DNA from: Actinacidiphila alni
GTDB lineage: Bacteria > Actinomycetota > Actinomycetes > Streptomycetales > Streptomycetaceae
Assembly: GCF_900112845.1 (NCBI RefSeq)
Contig: NZ_FONG01000008.1
Location: 62,001-126,000, forward strand
Reading direction: 5' to 3'
Length of the DNA stretch: 64,000 nt
This document shows positions 26,027 through 38,323 of this stretch, piece by piece (position 1 is the first letter of the stretch; the number at the start of each line of letters is the position of its first letter). The translations under genes were made by a program, and so were the position numbers. Under the pieces are notes generated by a model. It had not been told where the DNA came from and made no database searches. It worked only from the letters and a program-made list of their open reading frames with translations.

Positions 26027-26518
26027 TCAGTGCCCCGGGGGCGCCGCCGCGTCGGCGTGGTCGACGTTGTCCCACAGATTGTCGTACCAGGGGCGGTGCG
26101 CCGCGGCCTCGCTCGTCGCGCGGTGCTCGGCGGCGGCGTCCCCGGTCGGCGCGGGCGCCGCCACGTTGTAGCCGGTCTCGCCGGGCATCACGAAGTGCAG
26201 ATGCTCGCGGGCCTGCGTCTTCACGTACTGCGGGTCCTGCCAGCGGGCCTTCTCCTCGCGGAGCTGCTCGACCTTCTGGCGGGACTTCTGCGCCTCGCGG
26301 CGCTGGTCGGCGATGTCGGAGCGCTGGGCGATGTACTGCCGGGTCGGGTAGGCGAGCGCCACCACCAGAGCGCACAGCACCAGGGCGAGCAGCGCCGCGC
26401 GGCCGGTGAGCTTGTTGCGCCGCGCCGGGCGCCTGGCCGCCGCCCGGTACACCCGGGCCTGCGCCTCCTGGCCGATGGCCTTCAGCCGGGCCGAGGTGGA
26501 GAACCGATCCGCCCCCAC
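26027..26518 (-). CDS. divIC: Septum formation initiator, FtsB/DivIC family
   Basis: A 163-residue bitopic membrane protein. A basic cytoplasmic N-terminus (RRPARRNKLTGR) is followed by one TM helix (AALLALVLCALVVALAY), an extracytoplasmic coiled coil (ADQRREAQKSRQKVEQLREE), and the family tail QDPQYVKTQAREHLHFVMPG. Role: divisome assembly with FtsL and FtsQ; dispensable for growth but needed for normal sporulation septa in Streptomyces. The GTG at 26518 was chosen because GGAGGG lies 5-7 bp upstream; an ATG at 26575 in frame has no ribosome site. The tail after residue 115 (Ala/Pro/His-rich) is unusually long. Confidence 0.88.
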   Translation of the reverse strand: MGADRFSTSARLKAIGQEAQARVYRAAARRPARRNKLTGRAALLALVLCALVVALAYPTRQYIAQRSDIADQRREAQKSRQKVEQLREEKARWQDPQYVKTQAREHLHFVMPGETGYNVAAPAPTGDAAAEHRATSEAAAHRPWYDNLWDNVDHADAAAPPGH

Positions 26519-26634
26519 GCCGTCCCTCCCCTCGCGGTCGACTACGCCTTCATACGCCAGTACGTCCCCGCCCACGGTACGGGACCGGGTGCGGGGACGT
26601 ACGGAGGCCGGGGCCTGGAAAGCCGTCAGTGCGT

Positions 26635-29409
<2,775 letters not shown>

Positions 29410-29428
29410 TCAGGACGCCCGGCGGTGC

Positions 29429-30517
29429 TCAGCCGAGGTCGAGTGTGAGGATCTGTCCCGGTTTGATGAGGTTCGGGTCGTCGCCGATCACCTGGCGGTT
29501 GGCGTCGTAGAGGCCGCTCCAGCCGCCCTGTACGTGGTGGCCGGCCGCGATGCCGGACAGCGAGTCGCCGAATCCGACGGTGTACTCGTGGCCGCCGTCC
29601 GCCTTGTGCCCGGAATCGTCGCCCTTGTCCTTGCCCGCGTCCTTGGTGCCGCTCGTGCCGTCGGCCTTGCCGTCGGTCTTGCCGTCGTCGGAGGCGGCGT
29701 CCGTGACGGCGGTCAGCTCGGTGCGGCTGGCCTGGTCGGCGGCGGCCAGTTCGTCGTCGGTGGGCACGTACGGCTTCGCGTGCCGGCCGGTGCTCGGCGG
29801 CGTCGTGCCGTCGGGAGTGCCGGGCGTGGTGGTGCCGGGCGTCGCCGGGGTGGTGGGGGTGTCGCCGACCGGCCCGGTGGGCGTCACGGGCGTCGTCGGC
29901 GTACCGGGTGTCGCGGGGACGGTCGGCAGGATCGTCGGCAGCGACGGGTCGGTGTTGGAGCCGCCGGAGGAGCCGTCCGAGCCGGTGCCGTCGTCGCCGG
30001 AGCCCGTGGAGCCCGTGCCGTCGTCACCGGAGCCCTGGTCGTCGCCGGACGTGGTGGGCGACGTGGTGGGAGACGTGGTCGGCGCCGGGGTGGTGGGCGC
30101 GGGCGTCGCCTTGCCCGCGCCGGTCACGGGCTGCGTGACGGCGTCGAGCAGGCCGGTGCCGTCCTCGCAGCCGGGCCAGGCGTTCGGCCCCAGCTCGGCG
30201 AGCATCTTCTCGGCGACGGCGATCTGTTCGGTGCGGGAGGCGAGGTCGGGGCGGGGCGCGTACGACTGGCCGCCGAATTCGTTCCAGGTGTCCTGGGTGA
30301 TGGCGAGGCCGCCGTAGAAGCCGTTGCCGGGGTTGGCGCTCCAGGAGCCGCCGGTCTCGCATATCGCGACCTTGTCCCATGTGCCGGCGTCCGCGGCGTG
30401 CGCGGCGCCCGCGCCGAGGAGCGGGAGCGCGATTCCCGCGCCGGTCGCCGCCACGGTCACCACGGCCGCCGGGGCCTGCCGCGGCCGGCGGTGCCGGCCG
30501 TTCCCGGACGTGAGCAT
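29429..30517 (-). CDS. Second Rpf-like muralytic enzyme with LysM (RpfC-like)
   Basis: A 362-residue secreted protein. Signal peptide about 1-42 (VTVAATGAGIALPLLGAGAAH). Rpf domain at about 43-125, catalytic Glu in ICETGG (E54), FYGGLAITQDTW and NAWPGC. A long Thr/Pro/Gly/Ser linker (TTPAPTTSPTTSPTTS and TPGTPTTPVTP type) of about 130 residues precedes a C-terminal LysM at 312-362 (EYTVGFGDSLSGIAAGH, LIKPGQILTLDLG). It is an actinobacterial Rpf family paralogue of rpfA. The second gene of the S. coelicolor pair is called rpfC in my memory; I leave the symbol blank. I see no ydaO riboswitch in its 5' region. Confidence 0.9.
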   Translation of the reverse strand: MLTSGNGRHRRPRQAPAAVVTVAATGAGIALPLLGAGAAHAADAGTWDKVAICETGGSWSANPGNGFYGGLAITQDTWNEFGGQSYAPRPDLASRTEQIAVAEKMLAELGPNAWPGCEDGTGLLDAVTQPVTGAGKATPAPTTPAPTTSPTTSPTTSGDDQGSGDDGTGSTGSGDDGTGSDGSSGGSNTDPSLPTILPTVPATPGTPTTPVTPTGPVGDTPTTPATPGTTTPGTPDGTTPPSTGRHAKPYVPTDDELAAADQASRTELTAVTDAASDDGKTDGKADGTSGTKDAGKDKGDDSGHKADGGHEYTVGFGDSLSGIAAGHHVQGGWSGLYDANRQVIGDDPNLIKPGQILTLDLG

Positions 30518-30727
30518 GTGGTCCCTTTCTCCGAGCCCTTCCGCACGGTGCGCGGTGGACGCGTGCCGGCCGCGGGTCGGGACCCGCTGCCGTACGGTCA
30601 CGGCGCGTCGTGCGAACCGTCCGCGAGGGCGCACCCTCACGTTGACCGCAGAACGTAGCGGGGTTGGCCAACGGATCACAAGTCGATGTAGCGATCATCA
30701 CGTCGCGATCACGGAACCGACGCCCCG

Positions 30728-32002
30728 TCACATCCCGTGCGCCGCCGACCGGTCGGCCTCGGGCGTGAACTCCACCGGCAGCGTACGCAATCCGCGCATG
30801 ATCAGTCCGCCGCGCCAACGCAATTCGGCCGGATCCACCGCGAGCCGCAGGTCGGGCAGCCGGGTCAGCAGCGACGCGAGCGCGGTACGCGCCTCCAGGC
30901 GGGCCAGCGGTGCGCCCAGGCAGTAGTGGATGCCGTGCCCGTAGCCGAGGTGCGGATTGTCCCGGCGGGCCAGATCCACGGTGTCGGGCGCGTCGAAGCG
31001 CGCGGGGTCGCGGTCGGCCGCCGCCAGTACCACCAGTACGGGATCGCCCGCCGCCACCGGCTGCCCGCCGATCGTCAGCGGCGCCGTCGCGTACCGCCAG
31101 GTCGCCAGCTCCACCGGGCCGTCGTAGCGCAGCAGTTCCTCGACGGCGGTCTCCAGCAGATCGCTCTCCCCGCGGGCCAGCGACTCCTGGAGTGCGGCGC
31201 GCTGCCGCGGGTGGCGGAGCAAGGTGTGCACCCCGTTGCCGATGAGGTTCACGGTCGTCTCGAAACCGGCGAAGAGGAGGATGAAGGCCATCGCGGCGGC
31301 CTCGTTCTCGCTCAGGTGCTCGCCGTGGTCGCTCGCCCTGATCAGACCCGAGATCAGGTCGTCGCCGGGATGCTCGCGCTTGCGGTGGATCAGCTCGACC
31401 AGATACGCCCGCATCCGCTTCACCGAACGGGCGACGCCGCCGCGCGGGCCGCCGCCGTGCCGGATCATCATCCCCGCCCAGTCCCGGAAGTCGTCCTGGT
31501 CCTCCGGGGGCACGCCCAGCAGGTCGCAGATCGCGTAGATGGGCAGCGGGAAGGCGAAGTCATGGATCAGGTCGGCCTGCCCCGCCGGCCCGAAGCCGTC
31601 GATGAAGCGGTCCGTCAGCTCCCGCACCCGTGGCGCGAATTCGGCCACCCTGCGCGGGGTGAACGCCTTCGACACCAGGCGGCGCAGCCGCGTGTGGTCC
31701 GGCGGGTCGATGTTCAGCAGATGCGTCATCAGATCCGCGCCGCGCTCCCCCGGGATCCCCGTCTTCCCCTTCGCCCCGGCCGGCTCGGCGTGATGCGCCG
31801 GATTCTTGCTCAGCCGCCCCTCCGCCAGCGCCTCCCGCGCGTCCCCGTACCGCGTCACCAGCCACGCCCCCACCCCGCTCGGCAACGTCGTCCACCGCAC
31901 CGGCGCGTGCTCCCTCAGCCACGCGTACGCCGGATACGGATCGGTCGCGAACTCCCACGAGAACAGTTCGGGCTCAGCATTGGTCGGTCCGGCGTCGTTC
32001 AT
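30728..32002 (-). CDS. Cytochrome P450 (CYP107U-like)
   Basis: A 424-residue soluble P450. I-helix oxygen-binding motif LLFAGFETTVNLI (AGFETT), ExxR motif in VEELLRYDGP, and the haem loop LGYGHGIHYCLGAPLAR with cysteine C361. The length suits class I actinobacterial P450s fed by ferredoxin. The FG region and TEL-type substrate sites are not diagnostic. By position next to the Rpf pair and mazG this matches S. coelicolor SCO3099, which I recall as CYP107U1, required for sporulation and antibiotic production; this link is from memory. No ferredoxin gene is adjacent. The start at 32002 has GGGGG upstream. Confidence 0.9.
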   Translation of the reverse strand: MNDAGPTNAEPELFSWEFATDPYPAYAWLREHAPVRWTTLPSGVGAWLVTRYGDAREALAEGRLSKNPAHHAEPAGAKGKTGIPGERGADLMTHLLNIDPPDHTRLRRLVSKAFTPRRVAEFAPRVRELTDRFIDGFGPAGQADLIHDFAFPLPIYAICDLLGVPPEDQDDFRDWAGMMIRHGGGPRGGVARSVKRMRAYLVELIHRKREHPGDDLISGLIRASDHGEHLSENEAAAMAFILLFAGFETTVNLIGNGVHTLLRHPRQRAALQESLARGESDLLETAVEELLRYDGPVELATWRYATAPLTIGGQPVAAGDPVLVVLAAADRDPARFDAPDTVDLARRDNPHLGYGHGIHYCLGAPLARLEARTALASLLTRLPDLRLAVDPAELRWRGGLIMRGLRTLPVEFTPEADRSAAHGM

Positions 32003-32063
32003 CCCCCGACGCTATCCGCCCGCGCGCCCGCCCCGACGCACGGAGGGCGCCAGACTCCGTCGC

Positions 32064-32714
32064 ATGGGAGCGGACACAGGTACGGCATGCGGAAGCGACT
32101 GGGGAGCAGCGCCTCCGCGCTCGTGGCCGACACCGCCCGCGGGGGGCTGGACCGCCGACGACCTCGACCGTATTCCTGGGCTCCCTCCGCACACCGAACT
32201 GATCGACGGAGGACTGTTCTTCGTGTGCCCGCAGACGTACTTCCGCATGGCAACCCTCCGGTTGCTGGGAAGGGCCCTTGAAGACCAGGTGCCGGAAGAC
32301 TTCGAGGTCGTCCGGGAGATGACGGTCACGCTCTCCGGCCGGAACCGCACGGAACCCGACCTGATGATCGTGCCGTACGACGCCACCACCGGCCCCCGGC
32401 AGACGTCGTACGAACCCGCCGACATCGTGCTCGCCGTCGAGGTCGTCTCGGCCGAGTCCGAGGAACGCGACCGCGAGATCAAGCCCCGCAAATACGCGGC
32501 GGCCCGCATCCGCCACTTCTGGCGCGTGGAGGAGAACAACGGCCTTCCCGTGGTCCACGTCTACGAGCTGGACCCGGCCACGAACACGTACGCCGTCACC
32601 GGCATCCACCACGACCAGCTGAAGGTGGCCGTCCCCTTCTCCCTGGTCATCGACCTCACGACCGGCGGCCGCCCGCCCCGGCGGCCCGAGCCGGACGATT
32701 CACCGGCCGGCTGA
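32064..32714 (+). CDS. Uma2 family putative endonuclease
   Basis: A 216-residue protein of the PD-(D/E)XK-related Uma2 family. TADDLDRIPGLPPHTELIDG at about 29-48, the first carboxylate in RTEPDLMIV, then VLAVEVVSAES with Glu, and KPRKYAAARIRHFWRVE with Lys. Uma2 proteins are very abundant in Streptomyces and cyanobacteria, with unknown physiological role. No helicase or methylase partner is adjacent. It is divergent from the P450 across 61 bp. Start uncertain: GGAGG at 32042 is far upstream. Confidence 0.85.
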   Translation: MGADTGTACGSDWGAAPPRSWPTPPAGGWTADDLDRIPGLPPHTELIDGGLFFVCPQTYFRMATLRLLGRALEDQVPEDFEVVREMTVTLSGRNRTEPDLMIVPYDATTGPRQTSYEPADIVLAVEVVSAESEERDREIKPRKYAAARIRHFWRVEENNGLPVVHVYELDPATNTYAVTGIHHDQLKVAVPFSLVIDLTTGGRPPRRPEPDDSPAG

Positions 32715-32737
32715 CGGCCGGGAGTCGCGCATCGGCG

Positions 32738-33751
32738 CTAGTCCGCATCCGTGGAGGTCCGGGCCTGTTCCGCCGAGCGGATCGTGTCGCGGTAGCGGCG
32801 GGCCGCGTGGCGGAGGGCGGCTTCCGGGTCGAGGCCGGCGGCCTGGGCGGCGGCGGCCTCGGCGAGGAGGTGGTCGCCGAGGGCGGTCTCGTCGGTGAAG
32901 GTGCCGTCGGCCGCGGGCGGCAGCGGGAGATGGGCGCCGCGGGCGCGGCCCGCGAGTTTGGCGGCGAGCGCCAGCGCCGGGGAGGCGAGCGGGACGCCGT
33001 CGGTGACGGAGTCGCGGGCCTTCTCGACACCCTTGAGCCGGACCCAGTTCGCCTGCACCTGCTCGGGGGTCTCGGCGACCTCGTCGCCGAAGATGTGCGG
33101 GTGCCGGTGGACGAGCTTGTCCACCAGTCCCCCGGCCACGTCGTCGATCCCGAACGGCTCCTCCGCCGCGCCCTGCGCGATCGCGGCGTGGAAGACGACC
33201 TGGAGCAGCACGTCGCCCAGCTCCTCGCGGACCGCCGCCCTGTCCCCCTCCTCGATCGCCTCGACCAGCTCGTACATCTCCTCGATGCCGTACTTGGCCA
33301 GGTCCTCGTGCGTGCGCAGGCTGCTCCACGGGCACTCGGCCCTGATCCGGTCCATGACCTGCACCAGGTCGAGCAACCGTGCCCCGGGCAGGTCGTACGA
33401 CCCCGGCAGCAGCTCCAGGTCGGGCATCGCGACCCGCCCCGAGCCGCCGAGCCGCGCCAGTTCGTCCGTGACCGCGGGGTCGCCCGCGCCGCCGGCCGGC
33501 AGATACACGACCGTACGGCCGCCCGCCGTCGCGTCCACCAGCTCGCGCCCGCCCGGCGCGGCCAGCTCCACCCGGACCCCCGCCTCGCGCAGATACGGCA
33601 GCTGCGGGTGGTCCGGGTCCGCGCACACCACGAGGTCGGCCTCGCGCAGCGTCCGCCACGCGGGCCAGGAGAGCTGGCCGGGGGCCACCCGGTGGCTGGT
33701 GGTGAGCAGGACCAGGCGTCCGGGGGTGTTCGAGTCGTCCACGTCGTTCAC
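32738..33751 (-). CDS. mazG: MazG nucleoside triphosphate pyrophosphohydrolase with N-terminal YabN-like half
   Basis: A 337-residue protein. The N-terminal 110 residues (RLVLLTTSHRVAPGQLSW) look like a degenerate methylase-like YabN region. The MazG domain is at about 125-255: CPWSSLRTHEDLAKYGIEE, EELGDVLLQVVFHA and HPHIFGDEVAETPEQVQANW, carrying the EExxE12-28ExxD metal-binding pattern (EEMYELVEAIEEGD to REELGD). Role: hydrolysis of non-canonical or excess NTPs (house-cleaning; ppGpp modulation in E. coli). It lies between the P450 and the lipoprotein, as remembered in S. coelicolor. Confidence 0.92.
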   Translation of the reverse strand: MNDVDDSNTPGRLVLLTTSHRVAPGQLSWPAWRTLREADLVVCADPDHPQLPYLREAGVRVELAAPGGRELVDATAGGRTVVYLPAGGAGDPAVTDELARLGGSGRVAMPDLELLPGSYDLPGARLLDLVQVMDRIRAECPWSSLRTHEDLAKYGIEEMYELVEAIEEGDRAAVREELGDVLLQVVFHAAIAQGAAEEPFGIDDVAGGLVDKLVHRHPHIFGDEVAETPEQVQANWVRLKGVEKARDSVTDGVPLASPALALAAKLAGRARGAHLPLPPAADGTFTDETALGDHLLAEAAAAQAAGLDPEAALRHAARRYRDTIRSAEQARTSTDAD

Positions 33752-33781
33752 CCCCCGAACGTACCCCGGTGACGCCGGGCG

Positions 33782-34438
33782 TTACGCCGTCGGGTCCGCC
33801 ACGGCCGACGCGGACTTCGTGACCACCCACGGCTCCTTCGTGTCACCGATGACCGCCTGCTTCACGTCCCACGTGCCGTACCGCGGATTGACGTGCACGC
33901 CCAGCGACTTCGACGTCTTCGCCAGCGCCGCGACCAGCGCCTCGGTGGCGGTGTCGCTGCCCGGCTGGTAACCCAGGCTCTGCTCCAGCTTGTTGACCTG
34001 GAGAGTGGTTCGGAAGTAGTCGTCGATGCCGGACGGCGCGACCTGCGCCTGCTCCAGCACCGCCTGCTCGAACTGGGCCTCGTCGCCCTGGAACTGCTGG
34101 AGCGCCTGCGCGTGCATCTGCTGCACCTCGGCGTCGCTGACCGTCACCCCGGCGTCGGCAGCGGCCTTGTCGATCACCTCGCTCTGCACCAGCATCGTCA
34201 GCGTCTGCCGCGACAGCTTGCCGCTCTGGCTGGTGAGCTGCGCCGCCTGCGGCGACTTCGCCTGCGCGTCCCGCACCTGGTTCACCTGGTGCTGGAGGGT
34301 GGACACCGTGATCTTCTGGTCGCCCACCACCGCCGCCGCTCCTGGGTGCGCGGGCCCCGAACCGCACGCGGTCAGTGCGGGTGACGCCGCGAGCAGCGCG
34401 GCTGCGGCGATCGAGACGGCGGTGCGGCGGCGGACCAT
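33782..34438 (-). CDS. SurA N-terminal-like lipoprotein
   Basis: A 218-residue lipoprotein. Signal segment 1-24 (AVSIAAAALLAASPALT) with lipobox ending in LTAC, lipid Cys C25. Residues 35-190 match the SurA-N domain with a charged helical body (NQVRDAQAKSP, SRQTLTMLVQSEVIDKAA, VTVSDAEVQQMHAQALQQF). No parvulin isomerase domain follows. Likely a membrane-anchored chaperone or folding factor on the outer face (inference). The start at 34438 follows GGGAGG; the longer frame to 34657 is a REP region. Confidence 0.88.
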   Translation of the reverse strand: MVRRRTAVSIAAAALLAASPALTACGSGPAHPGAAAVVGDQKITVSTLQHQVNQVRDAQAKSPQAAQLTSQSGKLSRQTLTMLVQSEVIDKAAADAGVTVSDAEVQQMHAQALQQFQGDEAQFEQAVLEQAQVAPSGIDDYFRTTLQVNKLEQSLGYQPGSDTATEALVAALAKTSKSLGVHVNPRYGTWDVKQAVIGDTKEPWVVTKSASAVADPTA

Positions 34439-34740
34439 GGGTGCCTCCCGGCGAAGCTGATGTGATGATCGAGGATATTGAGCGGGGCCCGCACATTTCC
34501 AGCACTCCGGCACCCCATTTCTCCTCCCCGGAGGAGGGCGCCTCATAGGGGCGCGGCCCCTGTACCCGCACCTCTGCGGAGGAGGGTGCCCCTTTAGGGG
34601 GCGCGGGGACCTGGTCCTCCGCACAGTGCGGGCAAAGGGGCTTACCCCTAGAGACATTCAGTCACCGCACTCCGCAGGAGGGCCCCTTTCCCGGGGAAAA
34701 GGCGTGGCCTCGGGCGGGAGGGGAGCGGGAGACTCGGGGC
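34439..34740. other. 302-bp intergenic region with REP-like hairpins
   Basis: Between the divergent SurA-like lipoprotein and HEAT-like genes. It contains several short GC palindromes (GAGGAGGGCGCCTC, CCCCTTTAGGGG) of the REP type. Promoters for both genes must lie here, but no clear -35/-10 boxes are visible. No coding frame. Confidence 0.4.
34584..34613. repeat. Streptomyces REP-like element, single copy
   Basis: GGGTGCCCCTTTAGGGGGCG followed by CGGGGACCTG is close to the pair found at 61038-61177. Nearby GCCCC/GGGG steps (34541-34570) give more hairpins. It is a non-coding dispersed repeat type abundant in Streptomyces genomes. Confidence 0.6.
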
Positions 34741-37700
34741 ATGTCGCGCAGCGTGAACCGCCTGTTGGCCGAGCTGAAGCCCCTCCCGTACGGGAACCGG
34801 CTGGCGCGGACGGCGAAGAGAGCACGGGAGTGGGCGGAGAGCGGCGAGCTGGAGGCCGTGGTCGGGGAGCTGGACGCGGGGACACCGTACGAGCGGCACG
34901 TGGCGGCGCTGGCCGCCCTGGTGGGCAGGCACACGGACTACCTGGCGGAGCACCTCGCGGACGCGGACCCCGTGGTGAGCGGCTACGCGCTGCGCGCGCT
35001 GCGGCTGCTGCCGATCCCGGACGCGGCGGTGGAAGCGGCGTACGACGACGCCCCGTCCCACACCCGCCGCAGGCTGACCCGCGCGGTGGTGGCGGCGCAC
35101 CGCACGGCGCTGGCCGAGCGGCTGGTGGTGCGGCTGCGGGCGGAGTGGGGTGAAGCGGAGGCGGCGAAGCTGCTGCCGGTGTGCTCGGCGGAGTTCGTGG
35201 CGCGGCTGGTCCCCGAGGTGGCGCACGCGGTGGAGTCGTGGGGCAGGGTGGCCCGCCGCCACCCGGACGCGGTGCTCGACCACGCCGCCCGCGAACTGGC
35301 GGCCCAGCCCCTGCACTTGCGCACGCAGTGGTGGCAGCGGCACGCCCACGCCGTGGCGGTGACGGCACGGACGCGTCCCGAGCGCGTCCTGACGCTGCTG
35401 GAGCGGTACGGTCCCGGCGAACTGCCCGCGCCGCTGCGCGACCGCCTCGGCGCCCTGGTCGCGGCGGACGCCGACCGTACGGTCCGCTGGCTGGTCTCCC
35501 CCGACCGCGACCGGCCCCGCTACGAGCCGCTGCTGCCGCGCTCGGTGCTGCGCGCCCTGGTGCGGGCCGACCGGCCATCGCTGGTCGACCTGGGCCGGCA
35601 CGCGCTGGCCCGCCCGGCTCATCTGGCGGCGCTGCTGAAGGCGATGCCGCCGAGCCGGCGCGCCGGTTTCCTGGACGCGGCGCGGGCCGGTGCGGATCCG
35701 CGGGGCGATGTGGTGCTCGCGGTGCTGCCGCTGCTGCCGCGCGAGCGGCGCTGGGCGGAGGTCAGGCGCTGGGTGCCGCGCGGCCGGACCGAGGAGTGGC
35801 TCTGGTGGGAGGTGCTGGAGACGCTCGCCGAGGGGCGGTACGAGGAGGCGTGGCCGGTGCTGACCGCCGAGTTGGGGCGGCCGGACGCCGAGGAGCGCGC
35901 GCTGGTGTGGCCGATCCTGGTCACGGCGGTGCGCCGGAGCGGTGAACGGGCCGCCGTCGCCGAGCTGTTGACGCTGATGCTGCGGCTGCGCAATGAGCGG
36001 GATCCGGTGCGGGCCGCCGCTCTGGGCGCGCTGGCCGATCTGCCGCCGCGGCTGTTCGCGGCCGACGACGTCGCGTCGCTGGACCGCATCGTGCGGGACG
36101 CCCTGGAGGCGAGGGACTCCTCGGCCGCGACCCGGGCCGCGGTACGGCGGCTGGCCGTCGCGGTGCTGGCGGCGAACGCGGCCGGCACCACGTCGCGGGA
36201 CGGCGACGCCGCGCTCCTGGCCTGGGCGCTGCGCGCCGTCGAGCGGATCGCGGGGCACATCGCGGTGGCCGATCTGGGACCGCTGGGCCGGACGCTGCGC
36301 CGCGGCCAGGAGCACCAGGTCTTCGACGCCCTGTACCCGTGGCTGCGCGCGGCCTGCGACAAGGCCGACCACCGTCTGCTGCTGGCGCTGACGGGCGCCC
36401 TCGGCCGCCGGGCCCGGCACATGCCGGCCCTCCAGGCGCTGCTGGCCGAGGCGTTGGAGTACGGCGACGACAACGCCTTCCGGGCGGCGGCCGGGCTGTG
36501 GCTGGACGCGCCCGCGACGCGCGGCGAGCGCGTGGAGCGGATCCTCGCCCTCGAACCGTCCGCCGCCGTCCTCCCCGAGGTCCGTCGTGTCCTGACCCGG
36601 CACCGCACCGATCTGCTGGACGTCCTGATCGGCCGGAAGCCGCCGTACGGCCGGTTCCTGACGCCCGGCAAACGCCGCCCGCTGCCGCCGCTCGACGACG
36701 TACGGCGCTGGTTGCCGCACCAGCAGGAGACGGTCTTCGCGATGGCCGAACGCGCGGCGGCGGACGAGTCCCAGCCGGTGCTCGCCCGTGCCGCCGCCGT
36801 CCGCCTCGCCGTGCACGTACCGGTACGGGGGCTCGGCTTCGGGCTGCGGTGGGCGGCGCTCGACACCGGCACCGGCAGCGCTCACGCGGTGCCGCTCGCG
36901 GAGGCCGCGCTCGGCGCCCTGCCGTACACGGACCGGCCGCAGGACACCCTGCCGGTGCTGCTCGCGCACGCCGGGGACGACCGGGCGCGGGTCGCGGTCT
37001 ACGCGGCCGGCCGCGCCGCGCGCTTCGCGGCGCCGTCCGAACTGGCCGGGCTGCTGGCCGAGTTGCTGGACGGCACGCGCGCGGCGAAGGTCACCGGCCG
37101 CAAGGAGGCGGTGCGCCTGGCCGCCGGTCTCCTGCCGCTGCGCGAGGCCGCGGCCCTGCTGGCCGCCGCCTACCGGCGGCCGGGGCAGCATCCCGACGTC
37201 CAGGCCGCCGTCGTGGCCTTCGCCGCCGGGCTGCTCGCGCGGGGCGCCACCGGCCCGGCCGCGCACGACCTGTGGTCGCTGCTCGCCGAGGCCGTCCACG
37301 GCGCCCCGCAGTCCCGTACGGCCCTCCTGCGCACCACCCCCTGGTCCCTCCCCGCCCCCCACCGCCCCCACTACGCCCGCCTGGTGGCCGACATCGCCGC
37401 CACGCCGACCGACGCGGACGACGCGGAGCCAAAGGGCCCGGAGATGCCCGGCGCCGCACCGGAGGCCGCGCAGGACGGGGTTGGTTCCGATGCCGTGCGG
37501 AGTGCTGTGCGGGCGGCGGTGCGGGAGTTGCCGCGGTGGGTGGCGTACGCGCCGGAGGCCGTGGGGGTGCTGTCGCGGGCGGTCACGGATCCGCGGGTGC
37601 GGGCGACGTGGGCGGAGGCCGCGCAGGCGGTCGCGCGGCTGGCGACGTCCGGGCTGCCGCATCCGGTCGGCGGCGCGGCGCCGGGGAGCCTGCTGCACGG

Positions 37701-38286
37701 CACCGTGACGGAGTTGATCGTGGCGGTCGGGCGGGGCGAGTACGACGCCGAGGCGGACCGCGATCTGCCCGCACGGCGGCGGCTCGTCCAGCTGGTGCAC
37801 CATCTGCCCCGTCCGCAGCGGTCGGCCGACCCGGCGCGGGACACCGTCCGGCCGGTCCTCACGGCACTGGCCGCGCTGCTGGCCGCGGAACCGTCGCTGG
37901 CGGAGCCGCGCGTCTGGCTGCTCTGCCGCCTGGCCGACCCGGAGGCCGGGCCCGGCCTGTCGCCGGACGCCGGCGGCCGACTGCTCGCGCTCGCCGACGC
38001 GCTCGCCGGACGGCCCGCCCTGGCCGTCCGGACGGCGGCGCAGTTGCGGAGCGATCTGATGAGCGGCCGGACGCCGGAGCGGCCGGACCTGCTGCTCGAC
38101 GCGGCGCGGCGGTGCGCCGCGGACGGCGGTACGGCCGCGGGGCTGCTCGCGGTCGCCGTCCTGGACGGCGTGGGCGTCCGGCTGCGCTGGCCCGAGCCGT
38201 GGCGGGCGGCGCTCCGCGCGGCGCGCCGGCACCCCGATTCCGATGTGCGGGACGCGGCGCTGGAGGTGACCGTCGCCCACGAGTGA
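34741..38286 (+). CDS. Large HEAT-like repeat protein, 1181 aa
   Basis: A 1181-residue all-helical cytoplasmic protein. Repeated helix pairs of about 35-45 residues with a PVVSGYALRALRLL or VRAAALGALADL core, typical of HEAT repeats, run through most of the length. No signal peptide, TM helix or catalytic motif was found. It has a marked Arg/Ala/Leu bias. Streptomyces genomes carry similar long HEAT proteins of unknown function. The start has GGGAGCGGGAGA upstream. It shares a 37-bp gap with the convergent HNH gene. Confidence 0.75.
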   Translation: MSRSVNRLLAELKPLPYGNRLARTAKRAREWAESGELEAVVGELDAGTPYERHVAALAALVGRHTDYLAEHLADADPVVSGYALRALRLLPIPDAAVEAAYDDAPSHTRRRLTRAVVAAHRTALAERLVVRLRAEWGEAEAAKLLPVCSAEFVARLVPEVAHAVESWGRVARRHPDAVLDHAARELAAQPLHLRTQWWQRHAHAVAVTARTRPERVLTLLERYGPGELPAPLRDRLGALVAADADRTVRWLVSPDRDRPRYEPLLPRSVLRALVRADRPSLVDLGRHALARPAHLAALLKAMPPSRRAGFLDAARAGADPRGDVVLAVLPLLPRERRWAEVRRWVPRGRTEEWLWWEVLETLAEGRYEEAWPVLTAELGRPDAEERALVWPILVTAVRRSGERAAVAELLTLMLRLRNERDPVRAAALGALADLPPRLFAADDVASLDRIVRDALEARDSSAATRAAVRRLAVAVLAANAAGTTSRDGDAALLAWALRAVERIAGHIAVADLGPLGRTLRRGQEHQVFDALYPWLRAACDKADHRLLLALTGALGRRARHMPALQALLAEALEYGDDNAFRAAAGLWLDAPATRGERVERILALEPSAAVLPEVRRVLTRHRTDLLDVLIGRKPPYGRFLTPGKRRPLPPLDDVRRWLPHQQETVFAMAERAAADESQPVLARAAAVRLAVHVPVRGLGFGLRWAALDTGTGSAHAVPLAEAALGALPYTDRPQDTLPVLLAHAGDDRARVAVYAAGRAARFAAPSELAGLLAELLDGTRAAKVTGRKEAVRLAAGLLPLREAAALLAAAYRRPGQHPDVQAAVVAFAAGLLARGATGPAAHDLWSLLAEAVHGAPQSRTALLRTTPWSLPAPHRPHYARLVADIAATPTDADDAEPKGPEMPGAAPEAAQDGVGSDAVRSAVRAAVRELPRWVAYAPEAVGVLSRAVTDPRVRATWAEAAQAVARLATSGLPHPVGGAAPGSLLHGTVTELIVAVGRGEYDAEADRDLPARRRLVQLVHHLPRPQRSADPARDTVRPVLTALAALLAAEPSLAEPRVWLLCRLADPEAGPGLSPDAGGRLLALADALAGRPALAVRTAAQLRSDLMSGRTPERPDLLLDAARRCAADGGTAAGLLAVAVLDGVGVRLRWPEPWRAALRAARRHPDSDVRDAALEVTVAHE

Positions 38287-38323
38287 CGGCCCCTCCGGCG
38301 GGCGCGCGCCCCGCGCCCGGGGT

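Noticed and set aside
29429..30679. Upstream extension of the second Rpf frame to 30679
   Set aside because: The signal peptide begins with the ATG at 30517; the extension is Arg-rich and has no ribosome site.
34648..38280. 1210-codon minus-strand frame under the HEAT-like gene
   Set aside because: Low-complexity His/Arg/Gln-rich; the plus-strand HEAT reading has normal composition and repeat structure.
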